In this document: in pieces, positions 1 through 8,690 of the stretch
How positions within the stretch are numbered: the first letter of the stretch is position 1
Layout: each line of letters begins with the position of its first letter
NCBI RefSeq assembly: GCF_900119825.1
Contig: NZ_FPKR01000004.1
Location: forward strand, 1 to 64,000
Direction: 5' to 3'
Origin: Chitinimonas taiwanensis DSM 18899
GTDB lineage: Bacteria > Pseudomonadota > Gammaproteobacteria > Burkholderiales > Chitinimonadaceae
Length of the DNA stretch: 64,000 nucleotides
Translations under genes and position numbers: made by a program
Notes under the pieces: generated by a model
What the model saw: only the letters and a program-made list of their open reading frames with translations
The model's database searches: none
Told to the model about the DNA's origin: nothing

Positions 1-106
1 CGAATCAACTCAATCGCATTGATTACTTCTTCCATGGTTTGTTGCTTGTAAGAGCAGCGAACTGAAAATGTTGTGTCTTGACGAAGTCAGGATGCACGCC
101 AGTTAT

Positions 107-222
107 GCTTGGCGGCCATAGCGTGTTGGACCCACTCCTTCCCATCTCGAACAGGACAGTGAAACGACACCGCGCCGATGATAGTGCGGATCTCCCGTGT
201 GAAAGTAGGTCACTGCCAGGCT
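107..222 (+). rRNA. rrf: 5S ribosomal RNA
   Basis: The stretch matches the bacterial 5S rRNA pattern. It has a 5' strand beginning near GCTTGGCGGCCATAGCG that pairs with the 3' end CACTGCCAGGCT, and the conserved internal segments CCCATCTCGAACAGGACAGT and the GTGTGAAAGTAGGTCA loop-E/helix-IV region. Length is about 116 nt. Ends are set by the terminal pairing and may be off by a few bases. Bases 1-106 hold no gene and would be the 23S-5S spacer; the 23S gene itself lies outside the window. Confidence 0.93.
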
Positions 223-230
223 CCCTACCG

Positions 231-266
231 AAAAGCCCCGGTCTCAACAGAGACTGGGGCTTTTGC
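231..266 (+). terminator. rRNA operon terminator
   Basis: An almost perfect hairpin with arms AAAAGCCCCGGTCTC and GAGACTGGGGCTTTT around a 4-base loop lies 8 bases after the 5S end. It closes the rRNA operon. Confidence 0.92.
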
Positions 267-453
267 TTTGGCGCGCAGCTTTGGGGGCGCAAATCGTGCG
301 AGTTCGTGCCCAGGCAAAGCAAACAGCCCGCTCTCGCGGGCGGGGCGTTTGGGGTGCAATCTAGTAGACCGACTTGGACAAAGCCCTCGTCATGAATCTG
401 ACGCGGCCGCTCCTGTATGCTTTACCGAATGATGGTAAGTCGAGGAGTAGGTG

Positions 454-1323
454 ATGCTGTATCCCGAGTTGTTTGCTTCGCTGGAAAAAGCGCGTTGGAA
501 TATGCAGGAAGATATTCCCTGGGCTGAGTTTGACATGTCCAAGCTCAGCGATGAGCAGGCGCAGACTATCAAGCTCAATGCGATTACCGAGTGGTCGGCC
601 TTGCCGGCCACCGAGATGTTCCTGCGTGATAACCAGCACGACAGCGATTTTTCGGCCTTTATGTCGATCTGGTTCTATGAAGAGCAAAAGCATGCACTGG
701 TGCTGATCGAGTATCTACGTCGCTTTCGGCCCGATCTGGTACCGACCGAGGCGGAGCTGCATGCCGTGCGCTTCAATTTTGACCCTGCTCCCCCGCTGGA
801 AACGCTGATGCTGCATTTCTGTGGCGAGCTCAGGCTCACGCAGTGGTATCGGCGTGCCTCAGATTGGCATACCGAACCGGTGATCAAGCAGATCTACAAG
901 ACGCTTTCTCAGGATGAGGCGCGCCATGGTGGGGCGTATCTGAAGTACATGCGCCAGGCTATTGGGCGTGTCGGTGATGAGGCGCGCCTCGCCTTTGCCA
1001 AGATCGGTGTGTTGATGGCGGCGAGCGGCAAGTCGGGTAAGCCTTTGCATCCAACCAACCTGCATGTGAATCAATCGCTGTTTCCCAACGATACGATACA
1101 AAGCCGCTTGCCCGACCCGAGCTGGCTGGAACGCTGGCTGGATAGACAGATCTGTTTTGACCGTGACTGGGAAGCGCGGGTGGTCGGTGGTATCTTGCGC
1201 AACCTATCCAGTTTGTTTGATCGCAGTTTCGAGACGGCGACACAACTCAATCTCTATCGTAAGGAATTGCAGCGCAAGCTGGCGGCACCGGACTTCCAGG
1301 AGGCAGGCCAAGCCAGTTTGTAA
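454..1323 (+). CDS. ferritin-like di-iron protein
   Basis: The 289-aa product has the ligand pattern of the ferritin-like di-iron superfamily, closest in layout to acyl-ACP desaturase-like proteins. There is a Glu at about 46, an E77-x2-H80 motif (EEQKH), a Glu at about 125, and a second E155-x2-H158 motif (DEARHG). A four-helix bundle binding two irons is therefore expected, but the substrate is unknown; oxidase, desaturase-like or iron-storage roles all remain possible. I chose ATG 454 because GAGGAG at 443-448 is well placed; an in-frame GTG at 451 is the alternative. The stop TAA shares its last base with the ATG of the next gene, so the two are probably co-translated. Confidence 0.85.
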   Translation: MLYPELFASLEKARWNMQEDIPWAEFDMSKLSDEQAQTIKLNAITEWSALPATEMFLRDNQHDSDFSAFMSIWFYEEQKHALVLIEYLRRFRPDLVPTEAELHAVRFNFDPAPPLETLMLHFCGELRLTQWYRRASDWHTEPVIKQIYKTLSQDEARHGGAYLKYMRQAIGRVGDEARLAFAKIGVLMAASGKSGKPLHPTNLHVNQSLFPNDTIQSRLPDPSWLERWLDRQICFDRDWEARVVGGILRNLSSLFDRSFETATQLNLYRKELQRKLAAPDFQEAGQASL

Positions 1324-1832
1324 TGCAAGCATGCCGCATGACAACTTATCTCCCGCCTGACTTTGAAGCCAAGCTCTGCCCACCCGAACAGCTGAAGGAG
1401 CGCGTTGCCCTGCTGGCCCGGCCCTTGGTGTTTACCAATGGCTGTTTCGACATCCTCCACCGTGGCCATGTCACTTACCTGGCCCAGGCGCGCGCCCTGG
1501 GGGCGGCCATGGTGGTGGCGGTCAATACCGATGCTTCGGTAAGGCGGCTGGGTAAGGGCGATGACCGTCCGATCAATCCGACCCAGCATCGTGCTGCCGT
1601 GTTGGCTGCCTTATCCTGCGTGGATCTGGTGACCTGGTTCGATAGCGATACGCCTTACGATTTGATCATGGCTGCGCAGCCTGACATCCTGGTAAAGGGC
1701 GGCGACTGGGCGCCGGACAAGATTGTCGGTAGTCGTGAGGTGCTGGCCTGGGGCGGTCAGGTGCACTCGATTCCTTTCCGTTTCGATACCTCGACGACCG
1801 CCACCTTGAACAAGATTCGTAGCCTGGGTTGA
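1323..1832 (+). CDS. rfaE2: D-glycero-beta-D-manno-heptose 1-phosphate adenylyltransferase
   Basis: This is a 169-aa nucleotidyltransferase equivalent to the C-terminal domain of HldE. It transfers AMP from ATP to heptose 1-phosphate to make ADP-heptose for lipopolysaccharide core synthesis in the cytoplasm. The N-terminal signature FTNGCFDILHRGH (HxGH at 46-49) is the nucleotide-binding motif of this family, and VKGGDW follows near residue 125. The kinase domain found in fused HldE is absent, which fits the split arrangement of many betaproteobacteria. The start overlaps the previous stop (TAATG); an internal ATG at 1338 is possible. No heptose kinase gene is seen nearby. Confidence 0.9.
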   Translation: MQACRMTTYLPPDFEAKLCPPEQLKERVALLARPLVFTNGCFDILHRGHVTYLAQARALGAAMVVAVNTDASVRRLGKGDDRPINPTQHRAAVLAALSCVDLVTWFDSDTPYDLIMAAQPDILVKGGDWAPDKIVGSREVLAWGGQVHSIPFRFDTSTTATLNKIRSLG

Positions 1833-1839
1833 GGACAAG

Positions 1840-3168
1840 ATGGCCTCCGCATCCAATCCCACCCCGCTATTCGAATTTCTGGAAGACCTGCAGCGCGCCG
1901 GTTTGATCGGCCCGCAGTTCGGCGTGCAGTTACTGGTTTTGCTGGCCTGCGCGACCGTCGCCTGGCTGCTCAGTCGTAGCTTGCGCACACGCCTGCAGGG
2001 CTCAGTAGCCCAGCGCTGGCGCTTCGGCTCGCAGGGGCTGGCCACCCTGATGTTCCCGCTCTTGTTCTGGATGGGCTTGGAGCTGGCCGTGCTGTTCTGG
2101 CCGGTCGGGCATGGCCGCGCCCTGCTCAGGCTATCGGCCAGTCTGCTGTTTACTATCCTGATGGTCCGTGCGGCTGTGTATCTGCTGCAGGAAGTGTTTG
2201 TGCAGTCTGCCTGGATACGGCGAGTGATTCCCTGGGTGGCGGGGGCCTTGTGGATAGGCTTTGCCCTGCATATCACCGGCGTGTTGCCGCAACTGCAGGC
2301 AGGTCTCGACAGCATAGGCTTCAATCTGGGCAAGCAGCATGTGTCGCTATTGATGGTCATCCAAGGCCTGCTGTCCATCGTGCTGACCATGTTGATCGCA
2401 CTATGGGTTGGACGGGTGTTCGAACGCCGTGTCATGGCGGCGCAGTCCTTGAATATGAGCTTGCGGGTGGTGATCACCAAGGTGATCCGTACGCTGCTGA
2501 TCATCGTAGGTGTGATGATTGCGCTGCCCTTGGTGGGCATTGACCTGACCGTGTTGTCGGTATTTGGTGGCGCCTTGGGCGTGGGGCTGGGTTTCGGTCT
2601 GCAGAAGATCGCCAGCAACTATGTATCGGGCTTCATCATTCTGCTCGATGGCTCGATACGCATCGGCGATATCGTCAATATCGACAACCGCCAGGGTACG
2701 GTGATTGCGATCACCTCGCGCTATGTGCTGCTGAAGCTGGCGGATGGTGCCGAGGCCATCATTCCCAATGAGTCGCTGATCACCGGGACGGTACTCAACC
2801 TGTCCCACTCCGACCAGAAGCTGCGCGTGGCCGTGCCGATTCAGGTGGCCTATGGCACGGATCTCGAGCAGGCCATTGCCTTGATGATCTCCACGACCAC
2901 CGATGAGCCGCGCATCCTGCTCGACCCACCTGCGCAGGTTTTCGTGAAGGGCTTTGGTGAGAGTGGGATCGATCTGGAGTTGGGCTTCTGGATTGGCGAT
3001 GCCGACCAGGGGGTGGCGGCCTTGCGTTCGCAGATCAATATCAAGCTGTGGAAGGTGTTCAGCGCGCAGGGCATAGAAATCCCCTATCCGCGCCGCGATC
3101 TGTATCTGCTCCCCAGTGGGGCTGCTACGCCGCCATTTGAGCCAGCGCAAAGTTCGAGCGCGCGCTAG
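1840..3168 (+). CDS. MscS-family mechanosensitive channel
   Basis: The 442-aa protein is an inner-membrane small-conductance mechanosensitive channel homologue, expected to release solutes on hypo-osmotic shock. Several hydrophobic segments fill the first 240 residues. They are followed by the MscS pore helix and beta-domain signature, including GGALGVGLGFGLQ, SNYVSGFIIL and a GDIVNID stretch typical of the MscS Sm-like domain. It is longer than E. coli MscS (286 aa) because of extra N-terminal membrane segments. GAGGA lies 5 bases before the ATG and the gene starts 7 bases after the preceding stop, so it belongs to the same operon. The membrane-distal C-terminus looks complete. Confidence 0.92.
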   Translation: MASASNPTPLFEFLEDLQRAGLIGPQFGVQLLVLLACATVAWLLSRSLRTRLQGSVAQRWRFGSQGLATLMFPLLFWMGLELAVLFWPVGHGRALLRLSASLLFTILMVRAAVYLLQEVFVQSAWIRRVIPWVAGALWIGFALHITGVLPQLQAGLDSIGFNLGKQHVSLLMVIQGLLSIVLTMLIALWVGRVFERRVMAAQSLNMSLRVVITKVIRTLLIIVGVMIALPLVGIDLTVLSVFGGALGVGLGFGLQKIASNYVSGFIILLDGSIRIGDIVNIDNRQGTVIAITSRYVLLKLADGAEAIIPNESLITGTVLNLSHSDQKLRVAVPIQVAYGTDLEQAIALMISTTTDEPRILLDPPAQVFVKGFGESGIDLELGFWIGDADQGVAALRSQINIKLWKVFSAQGIEIPYPRRDLYLLPSGAATPPFEPAQSSSAR

Positions 3169-3223
3169 GTGATTGATTCGGCGTAGAATCTTTGCGTCGT
3201 ATCTCTGTCTTCAAGGAATCTCT

Positions 3224-4420
3224 ATGCTTTCCTGGCTCAACGGCCTGATTGATCTGCCCTGGTGGGGTTATATCGTAGTGACGCTGGTGCTGACCCATAT
3301 CACCATCGCCTCGGTCACCATCTTCCTGCATCGCCATCAGGCCCATCGGGCACTGGATCTACACCCTATTCCCAGCCATTTCTTCCGTTTCTGGCTGTGG
3401 CTGACGACCGGCATGATCACCAAGGAGTGGGCTTCAATTCATCGCAAGCACCACGCCAAGTGTGAAACTGCCGAAGACCCGCATAGCCCCCAGGTATTGG
3501 GCATCAAGAAAGTCTTCTTCGAAGGTGCCGAGTTGTACCGTGCCGAATCGAAGAATCGCGAGACCATGGAGAAGTTCGGTCATGGCACGCCTGACGACTG
3601 GCTGGAGCGCAATCTGTACAGCAAGCACAGTGTGTGGGGGCCGACCACCATGGCCATCATCGACTTGCTGCTGTTTGGCGCCAACGGCATCTGGATCTGG
3701 GCGATCCAGATGATCTGGATTCCGCTGACCGCCGCCGGCATCATCAATGGCATTGGTCACTATTGGGGCTATCGCAACTTCGAGAACGAGGATGCATCCA
3801 CCAATATCGTGCCCTGGGGCATTCTAATTGGCGGCGAGGAGCTGCATAACAATCACCACACGTTTGGTACCTCGGCCAAGCTGTCCAATAAGTGGTTCGA
3901 ATTCGACATTGGCTGGATGTATATCCGCCTGCTGGAAATGGCTGGACTGGCCAAGGTACGGCGCGTGGCGCCGGCGGTGCGCGAAGTCAGCCCGAAAGCG
4001 TTGGCTGATCTGGATACCTTGCAAGCCATCATCGCGAATCGCTATGAGATTGCCTCGGCCTATGCTCGTCAGTTCAAGGCCACGGTCAGCAGCGAGATGG
4101 ACAAGCTGCGCGAGCGCGCACCACATCTGCCGCACGTCGAGATGAATCTGCAACGCGCGATGAAGCGCTGGCTCAAGCAGGATCGCAAGGACACGCCCGA
4201 GCACGAGCAGGCCAAGCTTGATGCGCTGCTGGCTGAGTCGAAGACCCTGGATACCGTCTACCGTATGCGCCAGGAGCTGACCCAGCTATGGGAGCGTTCC
4301 TCGGCCTCCAAGGAGCAGCTGCTCAAGCAATTGCAGGACTGGTGTGCACGTGCGGAAGCGAGCGGTATCGAAGCCTTGCGTGAGTTCTCGCTGCGACTGC
4401 GTGGCGTAGCGCTGGCATAA
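3224..4420 (+). CDS. desA: DesA-type fatty acid desaturase with C-terminal helical extension
   Basis: This membrane di-iron desaturase introduces a double bond into acyl chains. The three histidine boxes are visible: HRHQAH at 36-41, HRKHH at 73-77, and HNNHH near 216-220, with hydrophobic stretches between them. Total length is 398 aa. About 140 residues after the catalytic part form a charged, probably helical extension with no membrane segment, which plain delta-9 desaturases of this type lack. I placed the start at ATG 3224, which has AAGGA 6 bases upstream; an open frame extends further upstream but lacks a ribosome-binding site. A terminator follows. Confidence 0.87.
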   Translation: MLSWLNGLIDLPWWGYIVVTLVLTHITIASVTIFLHRHQAHRALDLHPIPSHFFRFWLWLTTGMITKEWASIHRKHHAKCETAEDPHSPQVLGIKKVFFEGAELYRAESKNRETMEKFGHGTPDDWLERNLYSKHSVWGPTTMAIIDLLLFGANGIWIWAIQMIWIPLTAAGIINGIGHYWGYRNFENEDASTNIVPWGILIGGEELHNNHHTFGTSAKLSNKWFEFDIGWMYIRLLEMAGLAKVRRVAPAVREVSPKALADLDTLQAIIANRYEIASAYARQFKATVSSEMDKLRERAPHLPHVEMNLQRAMKRWLKQDRKDTPEHEQAKLDALLAESKTLDTVYRMRQELTQLWERSSASKEQLLKQLQDWCARAEASGIEALREFSLRLRGVALA

Positions 4421-4437
4421 TTCGGACTTGATCCGCC

Positions 4438-4467
4438 GGGGCGGCCTGTGTGCCGCCCCTTTGCTTT
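4438..4467 (+). terminator. terminator after desaturase gene
   Basis: Hairpin arms GGGGCGGC and GCCGCCCC are followed by TTTGCTTTT. It lies between the desaturase stop and the RidA start. Confidence 0.8.
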
Positions 4468-4485
4468 TGATTTTCAGGAAAATCC

Positions 4486-4836
4486 ATGTCCATTCAGCGC
4501 TATCACGTCGGCCCTCGCCTGTCCGAGATCGTCGTCCACAACAACACGGTGTACCTGGCCGGCCAGGTGGCCGATGCCCAGCTGCATGCCGATGCGCAGG
4601 CACAGACCGAAGAGATTCTCGGCATGATCGACCGCCTGCTGGGTGAGGTGGGCAGCGATAAGACAAAAATCCTGACCGCGCAGATCTGGCTGGCCGATAT
4701 GGCTGACTACGATGCAATGAACCGCGCCTGGTCGGCCTGGGTTCCGCAAGGCCACACGCCGGCGCGTGCCACGGTGGAATCGCGCCTGGCTGCGCCCGAA
4801 TACAAGGTCGAAATCAAGATCGTCGCCGCACTTTAA
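4486..4836 (+). CDS. RidA/YjgF family protein
   Basis: The 116-aa protein belongs to the RidA (YjgF/UK114) family. RidA hydrolyses reactive enamine/imine intermediates made by PLP enzymes; other members have different or unknown substrates. The C-terminal block PARATVESRL...KVEIKIVA carries the Arg and Glu positions that characterise the imine-binding subgroup. It is slightly shorter than E. coli RidA (128 aa). Start ATG 4486 follows CAGGAAAATCC. It is flanked by terminators on both sides and so is probably monocistronic. I infer deaminase activity only from the family. Confidence 0.87.
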   Translation: MSIQRYHVGPRLSEIVVHNNTVYLAGQVADAQLHADAQAQTEEILGMIDRLLGEVGSDKTKILTAQIWLADMADYDAMNRAWSAWVPQGHTPARATVESRLAAPEYKVEIKIVAAL

Positions 4837-4853
4837 ATCTTGGCCTCCCCCGC

Positions 4854-4890
4854 GGCCCCCGCTGCGCGCTGCAGCGGGGGCCGGTTTTTT
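4854..4890 (+). terminator. terminator after ridA-like gene
   Basis: A strong GC hairpin (GGCCCCCGCTGC / GCAGCGGGGGCC, 5-base loop) is followed by GGTTTTTT. Confidence 0.9.
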
Positions 4891-4948
4891 CTGCCGTCAC
4901 TTGGGCGGCTGGCTAGTATGTAATGACTCTTTGCAGGGAGCTTCCGTC

Positions 4949-5566
4949 ATGGAAACCTCATCGTTTATCTCGGCCACGGTGCTCTTGATCCTAGTGACCG
5001 ATCCGCTGGGCAATATCCCGCTCTTTATTGGCTTGCTCAAGCAGGTCGATGCGCAGCGCCGTCGCCGCATCATCATTCGCGAAGTGTTTCTCGCCTTCGC
5101 CATCCTCTTGTTCTTCCTGTTCTTTGGCAGCAAGGTACTCGAGGTCATGCATCTGACCGAGACCTCGCTGGGCATCGCCGGCGGGGTGATCCTGTTCCTG
5201 ATCGCGCTGAAGATGATCTTCCCACACCCCGAGGGCGCGTTCGCCCATCAGGTCAAGGGTGAACCCTTCCTGGTCCCTTTGGCGATCCCCTTTATCGCCG
5301 GCCCATCGGCCATCGCTACCGTACTGCTATTGGTATCGCGCGAGCCCGATCGCATGTGGGAGTGGATTGGCGCGCTGACCGTGGCCATGCTGGTTTCGGC
5401 GGTGGTACTCGGCTTTGCCGAGCGGATTGCCGACTTCCTCGGTGAGCAGGTGACCATGGCCTTCGAGCGCTTGATGGGCCTGATTCTGACCGCGATTGCG
5501 ATTGAGATGTTGCTGGCTGGTATCGAGAAGTTTGTCCGCCAGCTCAATGCCACGGCGCCGGTATAA
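4949..5566 (+). CDS. MarC/YhgN family integral membrane protein
   Basis: The 205-aa protein is nearly all hydrophobic with about six membrane spans. It carries the family's early motif [12 protein letters not shown] and a second, related half containing [15 protein letters not shown]. MarC/NAAT proteins were once linked to multiple antibiotic resistance and are annotated as possible small amino acid transporters; their function is not settled. ATG 4949 has GGGAG 9 bases before it. An open frame continues upstream across the terminator but has no translational signal. rpiA begins 34 bases downstream. Confidence 0.85.
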   Translation: METSSFISATVLLILVTDPLGNIPLFIGLLKQVDAQRRRRIIIREVFLAFAILLFFLFFGSKVLEVMHLTETSLGIAGGVILFLIALKMIFPHPEGAFAHQVKGEPFLVPLAIPFIAGPSAIATVLLLVSREPDRMWEWIGALTVAMLVSAVVLGFAERIADFLGEQVTMAFERLMGLILTAIAIEMLLAGIEKFVRQLNATAPV

Positions 5567-5600
5567 TCGCGCTTTCGTTTCCCTTGCCGGAGTAAGACTG

Positions 5601-6257
5601 ATGACACTCGATGAAATGAAGCGCGCTGCCGCGCGCGCCGCCGTCGCCTTTGTGCCCGATAACTGCGTGGTCGGCGTGGGGACCGGCTCGACCGCCAACC
5701 ATTTCATCGATGCGCTGGCCGAGATCAAGGGCCGCATCGAGGGCGCTGTCGCCAGCTCGGAAGCGTCGGCCGCCCGGCTGAAGTCGCATGGCATTCCGGT
5801 GTTCGACCTGAACGCCATCGACCGTCTGCCCATCTATGTCGATGGTGCCGATGAGATCAATCACTATCTGCACGCCGTCAAGGGCGGTGGGGCGGCGTTG
5901 ACGCGCGAGAAGATCGTTGCCGCGGTCGCGGAACAATTCATCTGCATCGCCGACGAAACCAAACTGGTCGATGTGCTGGGCAAGTTCCCGCTGCCGGTCG
6001 AGGTGATTCCAATGGCGCGTAGCCATGTGGCACGCCAGCTGGTCTTGCTGGGTGGTCGGCCCGCCTACCGCGAGGGCGTGGTCACCGATAACGGTAACGT
6101 GATTCTGGATGTACACGGCCTGCAGATCACTGAACCGGGCAAGCTGGAAGGCGAGATCAACCAGATTGTCGGTGTGGTGACCAATGGCCTGTTCGCGCAG
6201 CGCCGTGCCGATGTGCTGCTGCTGGGCACTGCGAGCGGTGTGCAGACCTTCCGTTAA
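5601..6257 (+). CDS. rpiA: ribose-5-phosphate isomerase A
   Basis: The enzyme interconverts ribose 5-phosphate and ribulose 5-phosphate in the pentose phosphate pathway. The 218-aa length matches E. coli RpiA (219 aa). Family motifs are all present: [12 protein letters not shown] for phosphate binding, the catalytic-site DGADEI, and [12 protein letters not shown]. The start is preceded by CCGGAGTAAGACTG, with GGAG 8 bases upstream. It is 34 bases after the MarC-like gene and may share its transcript. Confidence 0.96.
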   Translation: MTLDEMKRAAARAAVAFVPDNCVVGVGTGSTANHFIDALAEIKGRIEGAVASSEASAARLKSHGIPVFDLNAIDRLPIYVDGADEINHYLHAVKGGGAALTREKIVAAVAEQFICIADETKLVDVLGKFPLPVEVIPMARSHVARQLVLLGGRPAYREGVVTDNGNVILDVHGLQITEPGKLEGEINQIVGVVTNGLFAQRRADVLLLGTASGVQTFR

Positions 6258-6311
6258 GCCTGGCGAGGGCTAGGCTTCGCTCAGCCAACACCACTGTCAC
6301 GGAAAATTCTT

Positions 6312-6337
6312 TTGGCGTGCCGCTTGCGGCATGCCAA
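6312..6337 (+). repeat. 26-bp palindrome upstream of phoU
   Basis: TTGGCGTGCCGC and GCGGCATGCCAA are inverted repeats with one mismatch (a G-U pair in RNA) and a 2-base centre. No T-run follows, so it is a weak candidate for an intrinsic terminator. It may be an operator or an RNA structure between rpiA and phoU. No Pho box with the usual CTGTCATA repeats is evident. Confidence 0.55.
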
Positions 6338-6389
6338 AGTTGCAGCATGGCCGCATTGACGGCCGACGTTCATATGAGGGAATCAGGCC

Positions 6390-7088
6390 ATGTCGGAACA
6401 TATCTCCAAACAATTCGATGCCGAGCTGGAAACAGCACGCGCCAAGATCCTGGCCATGGCTGGTCTGGTGGAGGAGCAGTTTGGTCACGCTATGCAGGCG
6501 CTGGAAGGTGGCGATCTCGAGCTGATCGACAAAGTCATCGAGACCGAGAACCAGGTCAACGCCATGCATGTGGAGATCGATGACGATGTGATGCACATCA
6601 TTGCCCGTCGCCAGCCCGCTGCCAGCGATCTGCGCATGGTGCTGACCGTGAACAAGGTGGTCAACGATCTGGAGCGCATTGGCGACAAGGCCTGCAAGAT
6701 TTCCCGCCGCGCCAAACAGATTTACGGCGGCGGCCGGGTCAATGTGCCGCGCATGTCCGATCTGACCTACCAGTCGAATATCGCCTTGAGCATGCTGCGC
6801 ACCGCGCTGGATGGCTTTGCCCGTCTCGATCCGAGCGTGGCCGGCACCGTGGCGCGCGAGGACATCAAGCTGGATGAGGAATTCAAGGCGATTCAGCGTC
6901 AGCTGATTACTTATATGATGGAAGACCCGCGCACCATCAGTCTGGCGCTGGAGATCATCGAAATCGCCAAGGCGATCGAGCGCGTGGGCGACCATGCCAA
7001 GAATATCGCCGAATATCTGGTTTACCTGGTCAAGGGCATTGACGTGCGTCACAGCCCGGTCGAGGAAATCGAAAAGCAGGCACGCTAA
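6390..7088 (+). CDS. phoU: phosphate signalling protein PhoU
   Basis: PhoU is a cytoplasmic helical protein that links the Pst phosphate transporter to the PhoR/PhoB two-component system and holds the Pho regulon off when phosphate is plentiful. The 232-aa product shows the two related three-helix halves, with the repeated metal-site motifs LERIGDKACKI and IERVGDHAKNIAEY. Start ATG 6390 gives MSEHISKQFDAELE, a standard PhoU N-terminus. The pst and pho genes are not next to it here. An Ppx/GppA phosphatase follows, a pairing consistent with phosphate and polyphosphate homeostasis. Confidence 0.95.
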   Translation: MSEHISKQFDAELETARAKILAMAGLVEEQFGHAMQALEGGDLELIDKVIETENQVNAMHVEIDDDVMHIIARRQPAASDLRMVLTVNKVVNDLERIGDKACKISRRAKQIYGGGRVNVPRMSDLTYQSNIALSMLRTALDGFARLDPSVAGTVAREDIKLDEEFKAIQRQLITYMMEDPRTISLALEIIEIAKAIERVGDHAKNIAEYLVYLVKGIDVRHSPVEEIEKQAR

Positions 7089-7109
7089 GCCTGATTGTGT
7101 CGTAAACCG

Positions 7110-7140
7110 GCCCCTCGCCCAGGCGGGGGGCTTGTCTTTT
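7110..7140 (+). terminator. terminator after phoU
   Basis: Arms GCCCCTCGCC and GGCGGGGGGC (one G-U pair) are followed by TTGTCTTTT. Confidence 0.75.
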
Positions 7141-7190
7141 CTCCCCCCGCTTCCGACAATCCGGCCATTGTCACTCGCCGGCTAAGCAAC

Positions 7191-8684
7191 ATGACCCCTC
7201 CGCACATCATTGCCGCCGTTGACCTCGGTTCCAATAGCTTTCGCCTGCAGGTTGCCCGTGTGGTGGACGATCAGGTCTATCCGCTCGATGCCCTGAAGGA
7301 CACGGTGCGCTTTGCTGCTGCGCTCGATGCGCGTGGCAATATCGATGCCACCGGCCAGGCGCGCGCGTTGTCGGCGCTGGCCAAGTTCGGCGAGCGCCTG
7401 CGCGGCATGGCGCCCGAACATGTGCGTGTGGTGGCCACCAATACTTTGCGGGTAGCCAAGAATGCGGCCGAATTTCTGCCCCTGGCCGAAGCGGCGCTGG
7501 GCTTTCCCATCGAAGTGATTGCCGGGCGCGAGGAAGCACGGCTCATCTATATCGGTGCCGCACATTCGCTGCCGGCCGGGCGTGAGAAGCGCCTGGTGGT
7601 GGATATTGGCGGCGGCAGTACCGAATTCATCGTTGGCCAGCAGTTCAAGCCGTTGAAGACGGAAAGCCTGTTGATGGGCTGCGTCAGCTATAGCATCAAG
7701 TTCTTCCCGAACGGCAAGCTGACTCGCCAGGCCTTCCGTGATGCCGAGCTGGCGGCGCGCAGCGAGCTGCAGGCCATCGTGCATGATTTCAACCGCGAGC
7801 ACTGGCAGCAGGCCATTGGCACCTCGGGCACGGCCCGCTCCCTGGGCGACATCATGGAGCTGAACGGCCTGAGCAATGGCGGTTTGACCCTGGCGGGGCT
7901 GGAAAAGCTCCGCGAGCTGATGCTGAAAGCCGGGCATATCGATGCGGTGCAGCTCAATGGCCTGCGCGTGGACCGGCGCCCGGTGCTGCCGGGCGGCTTC
8001 GCCATCATGGCGGCGGTGTTCGCCGAACTGGGCGTGGAGAAGATGGCCATCACCCTGGGCGCCCTACGCGACGGCGTGCTGTACGACCTGATCGGGCGCC
8101 AGCATCAGCGCGATCTGCGCGAGGTGACGGTCAGTCAGTTCAAGCGTCGCTACCATGTCGATTTGGCGCAGCAGGAGCGTGTCGCCAAGCTGGCCGAACT
8201 GTTCTATCGCCAGCTGGCAGCCAGCATGGATCTCGACGCCGAGCTCGATCTGCCGATTCTGCTCTGGGCCGCGCGCCTGCACGAGATCGGCCTGTCGATC
8301 TCCCACTCCAGCTACCACAAGCACTCGGCCTATATCCTCCAGCATGCCGATATGCCGGGTTTTTCCAGCCCCGAGCAGGCGCGGGTGGCCTTGCTGGTGC
8401 TCGGTCATAAGGGCGGGCTGAAGAAGCTTGGCACCCTAGCCAAGGATCGCTGGGCGCGCGTGCTGTCGCTGCGCCTGGCGGTGCTGTGCTGCCGTAGCCG
8501 CACCGACCGCGAGGCGCCGCCCATCAGTCTGGCGGTGACCCGTAATGGCTTCAGCCTGAATGCGCCGAGCGAGTGGCTGAAGGCCAATCCGCTTACCCAT
8601 ACCGCCCTCCTGCAGGAGGCCGAGGAGTGGCGCGAGGCCGGCCACCTGCTGGCCCTGTCGCCCAACTTCCAGCACTGGGCCTGA
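7191..8684 (+). CDS. ppx: Ppx/GppA family phosphatase (exopolyphosphatase)
   Basis: The 497-aa protein belongs to the sugar kinase/Hsp70 ATPase-fold phosphatases that remove terminal phosphate from polyphosphate or convert pppGpp to ppGpp. The N-terminal AAVDLGSNSFRLQ and the central VVDIGGGSTEF are the phosphate-binding loops of the family. The C-terminal part (from about 330) contains an HD-like helical domain, as in long Ppx/GppA forms. ATG 7191 gives the usual N-terminus, but no good Shine-Dalgarno sequence is visible; an open frame runs further upstream through the terminator. Whether it prefers polyphosphate or pppGpp cannot be told from sequence. Confidence 0.9.
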   Translation: MTPPHIIAAVDLGSNSFRLQVARVVDDQVYPLDALKDTVRFAAALDARGNIDATGQARALSALAKFGERLRGMAPEHVRVVATNTLRVAKNAAEFLPLAEAALGFPIEVIAGREEARLIYIGAAHSLPAGREKRLVVDIGGGSTEFIVGQQFKPLKTESLLMGCVSYSIKFFPNGKLTRQAFRDAELAARSELQAIVHDFNREHWQQAIGTSGTARSLGDIMELNGLSNGGLTLAGLEKLRELMLKAGHIDAVQLNGLRVDRRPVLPGGFAIMAAVFAELGVEKMAITLGALRDGVLYDLIGRQHQRDLREVTVSQFKRRYHVDLAQQERVAKLAELFYRQLAASMDLDAELDLPILLWAARLHEIGLSISHSSYHKHSAYILQHADMPGFSSPEQARVALLVLGHKGGLKKLGTLAKDRWARVLSLRLAVLCCRSRTDREAPPISLAVTRNGFSLNAPSEWLKANPLTHTALLQEAEEWREAGHLLALSPNFQHWA

Positions 8685-8690
8685 ACGGGC

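Noticed and set aside
23-322. Open frames across the 5S rRNA region on both strands
   Set aside because: They overlap a structural RNA gene and its terminator and have no protein-like sequence.
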